DNA of 64,000 bases. It comes from Gliomastix tumulicola. Its lineage: Eukaryota > Ascomycota > Sordariomycetes > Hypocreales > Bionectriaceae. The stretch covers positions 806,001 through 870,000 of the forward strand of contig BCHX01000004.1 in assembly GCA_001599755.1 (NCBI GenBank), written 5' to 3'. The number at the start of each line of letters is the position of its first letter. Position 1 is the stretch's first letter. Positions 42,593 through 54,172 of this stretch are shown piece after piece. Below the pieces are notes generated by a model, which saw only the letters and a program-made list of their open reading frames with translations, made no database searches and was not told the origin of the DNA. Both the position numbers and the translations under genes were made by a program.

Positions 42593-43063
42593 AGTGACGG
42601 CTTTCTTGACGGCGGTGTCAACGATTCTGTGCGCGAAGAAAGCTCGGGTTTTCTCGTCAATAGCCTGGATGATTCACAAGGTGTTGGTAGCTTGATTATG
42701 ATCAAAAAGTGCGAAAAGGAAAACTGCGCATTCTTCGCTGTTGCTGACGACACCTTAAATGCGGCTGATTGCTCTGAAGGCCAATGAAGAGCGGGCACGT
42801 GTGCCTTGGGGGCCAGAAGGTGGATGTAAGGCATACATGCAGAACGCCTCGGGCGCTTAGAACAGGCAGGCAGCTGGTTCGCCAGGAGCTGCGGTGAGAT
42901 GTACCTATCAGTCTCCAGTGGCAAAATCGGCTTAACAGCTAATTGGAGGCAGTAAATCCTTCATATGGCATACGCGCCGTGCGGCGTTTTGGTAATATGC
43001 TTCAGAGTTGCACACGCAGCTAAAGATATTTTTATCCAGTTGATGATTATTTATGATCATGAA
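42593..43063. other. Intergenic spacer between the two NLR-like genes
   Basis: Only 471 bases separate the end of the upstream NLR-like gene (extended model) from the start of this one. The part near 43021-43066 is AT-rich. No gene is seen. Confidence 0.5.
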
Positions 43064-46000
43064 TTATTTTCTTCGTGACCTTTTTCGAGGCAAATTCGAA
43101 CCTGCAGCTTGCAAACCAGATCGTTTCCCCGTGGAGCGGCCTGAACGCAGTTGTGGCGCAGGCTTGGTGGAAGGAATCAAGTCTGTCAATGCCTCCCCTA
43201 ACCTCGTAGGAAACAAATCCAGAATAGGTTTCCTCAGGCCACCCATCTCTATTCCAACCCTAATACCAGCATTGATGACCGCCTCGGTGACCCTGCCGAG
43301 AAAGCGAATCCGTTCCGCGCCGTTGGAACGTCCTAGGGATGCGAGCCTGGTGATTTGGGCTGTGAGGACCTCGCTGAGCTCTTGCACCTGGAGCTTAAGC
43401 TCCGATGAGTCGTCGTGATGTAGAAAGTCTCTAAGTACCCCTAGACATTGCTCGGACAGTGTATGAGAGGAGCGGCAAGTGAACACGACCTCAACAAAGC
43501 GAGATACAACGAAGAGTTGATGCTCAGCGCCACCGAAACTAGAAGATTCCCCGTCAGTAGCTTTACGCCTCTGTTAGTGACTGGACTTCGCTCCAGAACG
43601 GACTCGCGCGTTCTTGTCGGCACCATGCTTCAGGAAGTAGGAAAATATAGACGCCCGCAAGGGAACGCAGAAACCGCCCCCGTCACTGTGGCAGGCATGC
43701 TGCATGAAGCGCTGCCAGTGCGATAGCCCGGCATACTCTGCATTGGGATCTTGGCCAGCTTGAAGTAATTGGCTGATGACGCTCATATGATCTGGAGTCC
43801 ACCGATTCGGGGACATCGATAACCGAAGTGGTGGCTCGGTTGCACTGTCAAAGTAGCGGGGGTCTGCTTCTAACTTGAACTTAACATAATTGGAGAGTCC
43901 CGCTGTGATGGTCTGCGACCTGAAGGAGTTTCGTCCGACGCCAAGAAGCTCGTGGTCGGTGCGGCTCTGAGAATCATGATGGAAGTCCTCAAAAGCGTCG
44001 AGAAACCGCATAGTCTCGTGGGCATCCTCGTCGATTGCGTCATTGGCGTAGGAAACACACTGCCACCAGAATGGGTTGCTATCGTCGAGAGCTATTGGCT
44101 CCGACGATTCCACCAAGCACTTGAAGTTGAATATGAAAGCTTTCAGTGTGCACTGGTTCACCCAGAAGTCTGGCCCAGCCTTTTCTGCGAGATGGTCGCT
44201 CATCTCCTTGGTGCGAAGGAAGTCTCGAACTGTGCGATGGAGGAACTCGACTTGGTTCTTCTTGACCTCGAGCAGTCCACCGCACCTCGCGTTGATTCTG
44301 CGACGACATTGGTCCAGGTTGTGATCCAGACGTTCATTGAAGTGTGTCTCAACCCCTCTTGACATAGGATAGTCTTTATCTTCCCGGTTATACTCATGGG
44401 CGAGATAGATTTCTACTTTCAAGGGTTGCCTCGCATTGACGGCTAGACATAGAGTTTGGGCCATCTCTCGGTGATACAGCGGCTCAACCATGCCAAGCAT
44501 ATGCTTGAAAAAACCTTCGAGGTCGGAAGGAAAGCTATCGAGCCGCCTCTGAAGATCGGAAACTGTGTCTCCGTTGATCAAGCCTTGTCTCAAGGATCTG
44601 GTGACCAGGAAGACCCATAGAAAGACACCACGAGCTTTTGTTGAGATAGTCTGGACAATCAGATCCATCCCCTCCTGAGGAAGGTACACCTCGTTCCATC
44701 GCCAATGAGCTGAGAGGCTGTCTTGAGTGTAATCGAGGATGTCTTGTCGAGTCAGCTCGTGGATGCAGAGCTTCCTCGAGATGTTGCCCCCAAACGCATC
44801 TTCAAAGACGTTCCACGGTCGACTGGACAGACAGAGCTTGAAATGTGGCGATTTTGACAGCTCAGCCAGTAGCTCACACATCTCGAAATGCTCTCCGTCG
44901 TACTCATCGATGCCGTCGATGAAAAGACAATATTTCGTTTCGAGAGTGTCTTTCTGGGCAATCACCCGCAAACCACCTAGCAACTCTGACACTGACCAAT
45001 TTCTATAGCGAGAGCTAGGCTCCAGCTCGCTGCTCGACCATCTCGATGGACAAGCCTGCTCTATGAGATCGGGAGATGCGGCAAAGATATCGTAGAGAAG
45101 GGACTGCAACAGGCCCTTTTGACTCTTCTGCATCGAGGTTCCAGCCGCCCAAAAGTAGTGAGAGGCAACAGCGAGCTTGTGGTCAGAGGCCCATATCTCA
45201 AGAGCTGAACGTGTCTGCGGATGATCGGCAAGAAACTTGACGAGGGTGGACTTGCCCGAGCCAGCCTTACCGCAGATCCAGAATATCCCCCTGTCGGTGG
45301 CGAGCCAGGCACGCAGCGGAGGTGTTTGCTTCTCCTCTCCTGACTCCTCTGATTGCGGTGGTCCTAGAACCCATTGAAATGTCTTCTGGTGAGCAACTGG
45401 GATATTTTCATGACGCAAAGGTCTTGAAGAGAAGTTGAGCGTCTTGAGGATGATCTGCTGCTGGGCCACCACAATTATATTTTCCTTTGTCAAGGTAAGC
45501 TGAGATATCCCATCCATCAAGGATTGAATTTCACGATCTTCCATTTTGCTGACGTCGCCCTTGAAGCCATCAGAATTCTTTGCGACTTTGTGGTCCAAGT
45601 CCCCATCGGTTTCGGAAGATGAGTTCTCTTGGCCACGGGGAAGTGATCTCTTTACATCTTGTAAGCGCGACAAGATTGTGTCGAGCTTACTTGATTGGTT
45701 CAGCCATAGCTTGTTGCTATTGTCCCGAAGGGTGGTCAATATATGGTGCATGTACCACTGCTGGTAACTGGAGTGTAGCATGAATATCAGCACAATGGCC
45801 CAATACAGAGTTAGCGGCAGGAAGAATACATCCAAGAAGCCTCACAGGGCAACCGTACCTCAGCAATGGAAAGAAATTCAACCCAATAGCCTGCTGGAAT
45901 CTGTCGATCCTCCTCTCTAGATCCTGGATATGCCGGCCGCTCCAAAGCGTCTTGAGGGCCGCGATTGCGGATTGCAGGGGCCGTCGCGATGAATCCGCCA

Positions 46001-46346
46001 CCTTCAGCTTCCGGAGCGCCTGCAGAAGCTCAGCGCAGAGGGCATTGCATTCTGCCGCAAGGTTCTCTATTGCTGTGATATAGGCAGCGGGACTGCGATC
46101 GGCGTTGGTGCCCGCACTTCGCGGGAAGAGATTGTGGAAGTCCAACGAGGACGATCCTCCGCTCTTGCTGCAGAGCTTGGCGTGGAAGGTGTGCAGTCTG
46201 TCACAGACGTGTTCCAGCTCCAGTGTCTTCTTCGTCGCGCCCTCTGGCGACTTGGAGATCTCCTTGGTCGAGGATATGAGCTGCGAGGCGAAGTGGACGA
46301 ACTGCACCACGTCGGATGCTAAGCGGAGGGAGCCGAGGGCATCCAT
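43064..46346 (-). CDS. NLR-like STAND/NACHT NTPase with ankyrin-like end (second of the pair)
   Basis: Exons 46346-45859 and 45767-43587, with a probable third exon 43538-43064, code for 1047 residues. If the last intron is not used the protein stops at 43574-43576 with 893 residues. Residues 1-160 are the helical N-terminal STAND domain (MDALGSLRLASDVVQFVHFA). Walker A GKAGSGKST is at 329-337 and Walker B YCLFIDGIDEY at 442-452, followed by LCLSSRPWNVFEDAF, ARGVFLWVFLVTRSLRQG, LEGFFKHMLGMVEPLYHREM and LEVKKNQVEFLHRTVRDFL. These are the standard blocks of fungal NACHT proteins. The end has degenerate ankyrin words (FLKHGADKNARVRSGA). The optional last exon adds a helical segment and a basic tail, PRKRSRRK, like a nuclear signal. 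The paired layout with the downstream gene, on the same strand, suggests local duplication and divergence. Confidence 0.8.
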
Positions 46347-49300
46347 GGCATTGCAGTGTGCTAACCGCTTGCACGCCGGATGTTGAGTGGCATATGTTGG
46401 ACAATTACAGTTGGATGAGGCACGCGAAGTCGTCCATGTTTGATGAAGTTACCACGAGTCCAATATCGGGCAGCATTCAGCCTGGGGCTGTGCAGAGTCT
46501 CCGCCCCGGACGCCTTTCACGAGGCGACCACCCCCCACACACACCTTGAAATCTCACTCTCATTGGCTTCTTCCTTCGCTTCACGATGTGGCTTGATACA
46601 CTCACGGTAATCTGCAGCATTGAGCTCTTCCAAAGGATTATGCTCGACACCGCATCTACATCTAGCTCTAATAATACCTCGATAACACCACTCCTAGCCA
46701 CACAACTAAGATTCCAAATCTAAAGAAGGAAACGGGCTCACAAACACAGCAAGTACCCAGAACTCTCTTGCCGGTCCTATAGAGCCATGATGGAATGTAT
46801 GAGGAGAGTGAGGTGTAGATGACACCCCTCTTCTATTGAATAGGTTGGTCGAGGATATCTGAAAGGTTGATAATGCTGGCATACATCTGGGGACCTCACT
46901 GCGAGTTTGGAGAAAGGCTGGCGCCGAATACAAATCTAGAGTATCGTCTTCACGCTCTATGATTCCTCCCGCCACGCAATAGACGCTTTGTACCTTTGGC
47001 TCCAAGTGGTGTCGCTGGTGGACTAAGTCACATGTGGTTGAAGATTTGGCGAACGATCTGTCACCCTATGATCCGACCTAACGGAGGGCTATGCGAGAGG
47101 ACTTGAGGCAAGCTACGTTCGCAAGTCAGTTCAATAAGATGAGCAGCTAGATAGCATCGCTCAAGCGGCTCTTCTCTCCTCCCTGCTTCGCAGGATTGCT
47201 CGACCATGGCGTGAGGGATGTCACGATCTTTTTTTGAAGATGAGCCTGGAAATGGACGTTGGATTGGCCCCCCATCCAGCTTTCATCGTCTGCTGAGGAT
47301 CCCAGGTTCGTCAATTTACACGGAACGGTCGTCTGAGCCCCTCGTTCCACAGTACAGGACTTTCACACAAGCGCGTAAACACATGCCGATTGTCGGACTC
47401 TGAGGTCGATGCTCCTTGGGCGCGCAGAGCAAGCCAGTCGGAGTGTCGCAAATAACACACGCGTTCTACAAAGAACGAATCCATGTTCTGATACTCCAAA
47501 CGAGCGACGTAGACTTCACCGCCTAGTCTCTAGCGTCGCTTATGTGACGGGAAGCATCGATGCTTGGCCAGCCAAGACCCCTCCCGGGGGACCCAAGTCT
47601 CAGGGGTCTGGGCGGTCGTCAGGGCTACGCAACCTGCAGAGCTAGAGGCTGCAGACTGCAGACACCATCTCCGGAGGCAAAAGCAGGTTAGACAGTTGCT
47701 TGGCGGCCGAGATGGAGGTTCTGTCGGATACCAAGAGAAAATTAAGCTTAAATCCCCACCGAAACGACAAGCCACGAGGGCATTTCGTCCACCAACAGCG
47801 TCCAATCACGAATTCGCTGGCGACCACCCTCCACCATCCTTTGATGATCAATGATTCATTGTGCTGAATTGATTTGATCCGTGGGCGGCCTCCCGGGGAT
47901 CTGTATACGCTAAGGATTAGGGCCAAGGCAATCGAAACGGTGATGATGCTCTACGGTGCTTCAACGGCGCCTTCATTTCCGTCTTGAGGTCGTTTGATAT
48001 TCAAGCTGCTTCAGTATGTCTACGCGACTCTACCTTCTACCTTCGATATATCTGGTTCAAGCTTCTCAATAATGGGTCTGTATTGTCTAGCCTCTGATTG
48101 CCGGGACCCCTGTCTTCAAAAAGCCTGCTTTTATTCTTGAAATGAGAGGCCTGGTGCCATCGAGGACCCTTCCTCGACAATCGAGACGTGGCTCAGGGTG
48201 CGGAGTTTAAAATAAGCATAAAGTGGCAGCCGTGCGCATCAAGACCCAACGAATGGCCATCTCCTTGCTCGGCATGCGTTCTTTACATGAATCAGAGGCC
48301 TCCCAACGGTTTGCGAGGGCTTGTCGGTGCTTGGCTGTTGTGAGTTGTCAGCAAGCGCGTGGTGGACGACACCCAGTGATGGATCGATAAGCTCGGTAGC
48401 GCATAGATACGATATGCAAGGCCCCTACGCCTCTTCCGCCATGTGCATGACAAAACAGCTGCTTTGGGCGCGCATTCGTATCCGAGGGTCTTGAGGGGCT
48501 TGCGTGGCCCTCTCTTCGCAGCTGCTGTTTCGTACTCCGTGGGAGGGATGCTCGAGCTGGACGTTTCCGGGGATGTCGAGACAGAGGGCATTAGTAGTGA
48601 CAGGGACCCACCATGACAACTGCTGAGTAAAAACAGCGGGCCAATCAGAGCGCCCGGGACTTGGGCAGCCGCCCCCACTGTCGGGACTGGATGCGGGTCC
48701 GGATGGTGGTTTTTAGTGCATTTTGCAGGCATTACAGGGGATCTCTCCTGTCTTAGCTTGCATGACATAATCGGCACGCGTGTGACGTCTATCAGGGTAT
48801 CCAGGCCTCGATCATCGGAGAGCCGTCTGCTCCGGTCAGATTTTGCTGCCACGAATCAGTGTCGCTGTCATTGTCAGGAGGGAACAGCACTACTGGCCCG
48901 CACACACACACCAACACGACTGCCGACCCCTTATCTGTCCAATACGACCCTGAGCGTATTATTACCGTGCAGCAGCAGCGTCGCTCCCTCGGACTGTGTC
49001 TTACGCCCGAGCCCAGCAGGCGAGACGGCCAATTTACAATTCCCCGGCCGACCAGCCTGGGCTGCCTCCTGCGACTGGCCTCGACACACTTGACCCAGAA
49101 CAGATCAGATCAGGACGGGCTCGACCCTTCCTGGAGCCAAGAGCCCTTGTCATTGCTGACCTAGCTGGAAATCTCGCTCATTTGCAGGTGACGGGGCCCT
49201 ACTAGTCAGTGGGCTGTCGTGCTAGCTGAGAAGCTGCAGCCGTGACTGACTCTTTGTGCCGGTTTGAGTCGATCCGCTCTTCCCTGGTCTGATTCTGCCT

Positions 49301-49547
49301 GAAACTCAAATATACCACCACAGTTCGATAAACTTCTCCAGGTCCCCTCCCTTTCTTCTCTTCCCTCTTCCCACCTTTTTATTGCTCAATCACAACCAGC
49401 ATCGGACAAAACAAGGGACGTCCTTTGTCTGACGCGGCTGTCCGGTTGATCCGACAACCAACACCCGGGCGAACGCCAAAACTCGCCACCTCCTCCCACC
49501 TCACGCCACTGGCTGCCGCCGCTCCTCGCAGCAGCAATCCCACAGCC
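46347..49547. other. Long gene-free stretch upstream of the NLR-like pair
   Basis: About 3.2 kb with no supported gene. Small frames at 46706-47005, 47530-47805 and 48292-48852 (minus) lack recognisable sense or intron support. The last 60 bases before 49548 lie in the leader of the membrane-protein gene, whose promoter has a strong CT tract at 49335-49380. The left part is near an accessory region and could hold decayed sequence, but I could not identify any. Confidence 0.5.
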
Positions 49548-50941
49548 ATGCCCGAGGTTCGCCACGGCAGCGTCAGCCTCGCGGCTCAGTCCGACCCTGT
49601 CGTCTCGACGCTGCCGCCATCGCAGACCGACGATGAACCCACCATGCGCGCCTCGGTGAGCGTCCCGACGACCGCGAGGCCGGAGCCCGTACACCAGCTC
49701 AGCACCCGCTCCGCCGACACCGTCGTCCCCGTCACCAAGCAGATGTCGCCCATGCGGCGCCTCAGCCACGCCATCAGCAGACACACCAGCGCCCTGAGCA
49801 ACAGGCCCGACGGCGCCTCCGACGGCGCCGGCAGCGGCGAGCAAGATATGGGCAGGAAGAGCATCTCGTACGCCCTGCGCGAGCCTGCCGAGGTGTACTA
49901 CGACTCGCGCGCCGCCGGGCGCAAGGAGTACAAGAGGCGGGCTAAGGACCTGCAGGACTACTACGACGACAACCCGCACCTGCTGCCCCAGCTGCCGTTC
50001 ACCTGGCACCACGGCAACAGGCGGTGGCGGCTGTGGTTCTTCGCCGTGTGCGTCTTCATCGATGCCTCGGCTGTGCCTATCGCCCTATACTACGGCATGC
50101 GGTATGCAGGCGGCGTGGCCAATCACATCACCTTCATTATCGTCACTACCGTCTGGGGTGGACCGACGTACCTCGAGTTCGCCATCCGCACGCTTCGTTT
50201 GATAAAGAAGGAGAGGTTCTACCGACCGCTGGGCGAGGATAACCGCTGGCACTGCGATTTCACGACTTGGGTCGGAGCGCTGACCATTTTCGTGCTCACG
50301 GTCCTCTTCGTCGTTGGTAGTGCGCCTCGGCACACGTGGCTGAGGGTTGTGTCCATGGCCGCGGTGTCGATCCTTTGGTGTCTGGGTGGTGTACTGCTGC
50401 TCGTAGAGCTGTATTCGATGTACAAGATCCCCGCGCCGTTCCGACTCAGTTCGACGGCCAAGGGGGAGCCGGTCAGTCTATTCCAATACGCCTAATCTAC
50501 AGCATCTTGTGACTAACATTTCTGCGCTAGGTCAACGCCGGTTGTTACTACTTCATTGAAGACGTTCTCGCCGTCAACGGCGGGTGCGGTCGGCCCTACA
50601 GAGAGGCCCTCGCCGCCCGGTACAAGGCTAGCCCCCGCTTCCGCCAGATGCTACACGAGATGGGCCTCTTCTGGTCCATCCCCGCTCTCGTCCTCGCCAC
50701 CATTCTTACGATTATCACCGTCCTGCCCTGGGTTCCCGAAGACTGGGCCTACGGTGTGTGCTGGGTGGCCCCCTTCGTTTGGTTCTTCCTCTGGGGCTGC
50801 ATCACCATCCCCTGGTGCAAGAGCCACATGGTCAAGGAGAGGCTGGAGTGGGAGGCTGGCAGGGTACCCGAGAAGCTGCCGCTCCCCTCGCCGGGCAGTG
50901 ACGACGCCACCATTGCCGTCCCCATCGCCTCTGCCGTCTAA
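49548..50941 (+). CDS. Conserved six-pass membrane protein of filamentous ascomycetes
   Basis: Two exons (49548-50471, 50531-50941) code for 444 residues. The first 150 residues are Ser/Thr/Pro-rich and disordered. Six hydrophobic segments lie at about 158-185 (LWFFAVCVFIDASAVPIALY), 193-213, 239-260, 265-295, 357-377 and 382-405. Conserved-looking loops are WHHGNRRWRL before the first segment, WGGPTYLEFAIRTLRLIKKE, RFYRPLGEDNRW, and FRLSSTAKGEP joined across the intron to VNAGCYYFIEDVLAVNGGCG. The polar loop with YYFIEDVxAVNGG looks like a functional centre. I recognise the family as a widespread Pezizomycotina protein of unknown role. I chose the ATG at 49548 because upstream in-frame sequence lacks an ATG; the pyrimidine-rich leader agrees. 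Confidence 0.82.
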
Positions 50942-51416
50942 GTGAGATGTCTTATACGCTCTCCTTCTTGCCACATTCAAAGATGATAGAAGGTCAGAGA
51001 TGGGCATTACGAGTTCGAATTGAGAAGAAGCTACGATTTCTTTTACCCCCCTCCTCTGGGAAAGACTGGTTACATCACACGTTTTGGAGTCAGAGCATCC
51101 AGCGTGCGTGGCGTTCCGAGGCAACTGTCTTGTTCCTTCCCTTTTAATTCAGTGTATGAACAGCGACGGAAATACCTCTCTGCGGTTTCTTGGTTTTTAG
51201 TCTTTTATTTCTCTATCCAAGATATCAAGACATGAAAGACGGCGAGGTGCAGAGTTTAGCTCGAGAGCGCTCTTGTTGCGGATTTATAATTGCGATACTT
51301 AGGTTTAAGATATACATATTTGATACCATATATGCTATTGTTCCTAGTCTGAGCCGAGGTGCTTTCACCGTGCGTACAGACATATCTGCGTGCCAGTGTA
51401 GTCTCAGACAGCATCG
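50942..51416. other. Convergent 3' intergenic region
   Basis: 475 bases between the ends of the membrane-protein gene (plus) and the acetyltransferase gene (minus). It is AT-rich with many T runs. No gene is seen. Confidence 0.5.
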
Positions 51417-52188
51417 TTACTTCGAAGCTGGACGCACCATGAGAGCCGTCGTATGACTTGCCGGTCCTCCCCACTTGGACATGTCCACGGTAAAGGTGTC
51501 GACGGCCGTGAAGCCTGACTTCTCGTACAGAGGCTTGCCCTCAGGCGATGCCTCGAGGTACGACTCCAGCCCGAGGCGGTCCGCCTCCTCGGCGCCCCAT
51601 TTCAGGAGCATGCTGCCGGCGCCCCGACGCTTGTGGTCCGGGTGCGTATGCAGGAATCTCAGGTCTATAACCGTTCAGCAAGTCGTTGTCACATCCCTCT
51701 ACACCCTGCACCCTGCACCCCCAGCACATAGTTTATTTCAAGAAAAAAAAAAGGAGAGGGAGAAGCTTACAAGCAAAAGGCCTCCCCGCATACCTCTCAT
51801 TCCTTCTCACCCTCATCCCCCCCATGAAATGTTCGCAAGCCTCGGGGTTCGTCCCCTCCCCGAAAATCTGCGGCCCCTGCACGGGCGACTCCTTCTCGTA
51901 GAAGTACCAGCATGAGAAGGAGATCATGGCCTCGGCGGGGTCCGCGATCTCCGTGTCGACGACTTTGACCCAGCGGCAGGATACCGGATCATCACGGAGG
52001 AGGGCGATGAGCTGCTTTGCGCGTGGGCTGAGGCCGCCTTCATCCTGACTTATGGGCGTGCCGGTAGACGGAGTAGTTGGAGGAGGGAAGAGGGCGGCGC
52101 CGAGCGGGTTCGGTCCGTAGGCGACATGTTCAATGGCCGCCGAGCGCTGGGCATCGGCCTCTGTTGCGGGCTCTACTCTGAGGACCAT
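51417..52188 (-). CDS. GNAT-family N-acetyltransferase
   Basis: Two exons (52188-51771, 51664-51417) code for 221 residues. GNAT enzymes move an acetyl group from acetyl-CoA to an amine. The N-terminal strand and helix read MVLRVEPATEADAQRSAAIE. The central strand is WVKVVDTEIADPAEAMISFS, and the acetyl-CoA loop is LHTHPDHKRRGAGSMLLKWG with the R-R-x-x-G pattern KRRGAG. The C-terminal LEASPEGKPLYEKSGFTAVD matches the end of the fold. The intron (GTAAGC donor, TATAG acceptor) falls just before the acetyl-CoA loop. The substrate is unknown; fungal enzymes of this kind act on small amines. No targeting signal is seen. Confidence 0.88.
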
Positions 52189-52921
52189 CTTGAAAAATAT
52201 ACAGTGGCTGAGGTTCGAGGGAAAGAAGACGGACAGAGGGAGAGGGAGGGGTTACGGGGTGAGAACATGGAGGGACGGACCCCTTCTATAGAAGATTCTT
52301 CAGCCTTGGCTCGGCCTCATTGTTTCCTATTCTGCTCGCCGAAGCTACAATACTCATCGTGGGGCATCAGGAACTTTCATTCACGCGACAAAGTTCCACT
52401 GGAACTGGGGATCTGCCTCTACGAGTAGTGAAGTTCTCTCCAACTTGCCTTGCGGCCTGTCGGCGAGCTCGTTATGGAAAGGCTCACGATGACCCCGCCA
52501 AACTGGGTGACAGAAGCTGACGACAGCTCCCTGCTGTTGGAATAGGACATATTGCACCATCTTTCTGTCGTGGTTTTCATAGGTTGAAAATAGAAAATAT
52601 TAGCTAAGCAATCGGGTCAGAAACACGCTAAGCTATTCCTGACCAGTTGGGGTGGGGGGGAAATTCCGGCGCCGGTCCGCCAAGGCTTTTCGAAAAAGAA
52701 AATTGTAGAAGGTCGAGGAGTGACACCCAGAATCCCATCGTCACCAACTTCGTCAACCGCCAACCCCGACGCCCGGCATACCCACGACAGAGCACGACGA
52801 GCTCTCCCTCTAGCCTTCTCTTCTCGAACGCGCGACGACCTCACAGCGCGACGTGACGTGTTTCTCCGCCGTCTACACCCTGCTCCGACTTCTCTCCTAA
52901 TCGACCTCCTCCAACACAACC
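52189..52921. other. Divergent promoter region, acetyltransferase and TIM17
   Basis: 733 bases between divergent starts. No supported gene. The part at 52790-52920 is C-rich and is probably the TIM17 leader. Confidence 0.45.
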
Positions 52922-53609
52922 ATGGATCACACGCGGGATCCTTGCCCTTGGGTCATCCTGAATGGTACGAACAGCCCTCGAAACGACACCAAGGGTTCTC
53001 TCAACTAACACTTTACAGACTTTGGCGGTGCCTTTGCCATGGGGTATGTTCCGACACCCTCGCGATAATCACCTCGAACCTCCCCTACAATACGACTAGA
53101 TCGAACAAAACAACTAACGCATTCACCTATAGCGCGATCGGTGGCAGCTTGTGGCACGGTGTAAAAGGCTTCAGAAACTCCCCCTACGGCGAGCGCCGCA
53201 TCGGAGCCATCTCCGCCATCAAGATGCGCGCGCCCGTCCTCGGCGGCAACTTTGGAGGTTCGCATTCCCCCCCCTCGGCTTTCCCTCCCTTCTTCCTTTC
53301 GTCCGTCCGTTCGTTCGTTCTAACACCCAGCCCGCAGTGTGGGGAGGCATGTTCAGCGCATTCGACTGCGCAGTAAAGGGCGTCCGCAAGAAGGAGGACC
53401 CCTGGAACGCCATCATCGCCGGCGGCTTCACGGGCGGCGCGCTCGCCGTGCGCGGCGGCCTCAAGGCGATCCGCAACGGCGCCATCGGCTGCGCCATCCT
53501 GCTCGCCGTCATCGAGGGCGTGGGCATCGGCATGGGCAAGATGTTCGCGGGCCAGACGAAGCTCGAGGCGCCGCCGCCGCCGCCGGGGATGGAGAAGATG
53601 GCCTTGTGA
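52922..53609 (+). CDS. tim17: Mitochondrial inner membrane translocase subunit TIM17
   Basis: Four exons (52922-52964, 53019-53043, 53133-53257, 53338-53609) code for 154 residues, the usual size for Tim17. With Tim23 it forms the presequence translocase that imports matrix proteins. The start [20 protein letters not shown] carries the conserved PCPWVILxDxG block. It is followed by GGSLWHGVKGFRNSP, RAPVLGGNFGVWGGMFSAFD, VKGVRKKEDPWNAIIAGGFT and RGGLKAIRNGAIGCAILLAV, covering four Gly-rich membrane helices. The tail is Pro-rich (APPPPPGMEKMAL). Exon 2 is only 25 bases. All exon joins keep frame and restore family sequence. Confidence 0.96.
53301..53320 (+). repeat. (GTCC/GTTC)n tetranucleotide tract in TIM17 intron 3
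   Basis: Five imperfect tetranucleotide units of GTCC and GTTC form part of the pyrimidine-rich 80-base third intron of tim17. Confidence 0.75.
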
Positions 53610-54172
53610 AGCAAGGACGAGGCGAGCGTGTTTATATACTCGGGCGGGTTCTGACGGCGCAGTTCTTTCTCTCTTTCTCATGCGGCCCCCTTTTTTCTTC
53701 ACCCCGTCTGGGAGGAATGACACAGAACGACCGGATCGAAGCGAGGAACGTGCTCTCCTGCGGCAGCACGACTACTATTCTCCCTCTCAACTCTTTTCTC
53801 CCCTTCTTCGATGTTCTTCACGCCTATACACGTTTAGCAGGACGATGATCGCTCAGCCTGCTAGCCGACTTGAATAATTTTTCCGAAAAAAAGCCAACAA
53901 AAAACCGACATTACAACTTGTACCATCATCTCCGATCGATCGAAACACCTACCAACCTTACGAAACGTTCACATGTACTATAGACTGGGGGAAGGGTGAA
54001 CTAGGAGTCTTCGTCTAAAGAAAGGACGGGAGGCTGATGTAGTGAAAGGGGCACAGGATTTTGGATCCTTCAAGGTGCAAATAGCAGATCAGACCATATG
54101 CCTCTTCACAAGCAATATATACTCACAATCTAATCTACGTCTCGCCATCTACGTGACCCCTTGATCCCTCGT
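53610..54172. other. Convergent 3' intergenic region
   Basis: 563 bases between the ends of tim17 and the asparaginase gene. It is T-rich in its first part and A-rich near 53880-53910. No gene is seen. Confidence 0.5.

Noticed and set aside
43075..43110. tRNA B-box-like word (GGTTCGAATTT on the minus strand)
   Set aside because: There is no acceptor stem or A-box at the right distance, and the sequence reads as the basic tail of the NLR-like protein.
45768..45858. Hydrophobic stretch (PLTLYWAIVLIFMLHSS) read through the first intron of the second NLR-like gene
   Set aside because: It would be a membrane helix if the intron were kept, but it lies between a good GTACGG donor and CTCCAG acceptor, and the upstream frame does not enter it in phase. 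Treated as intron.
48292..48852. 186-codon minus-strand frame in the large gap
   Set aside because: Irregular composition, no known motif, no intron signals, and the codon use does not look like the neighbouring genes.
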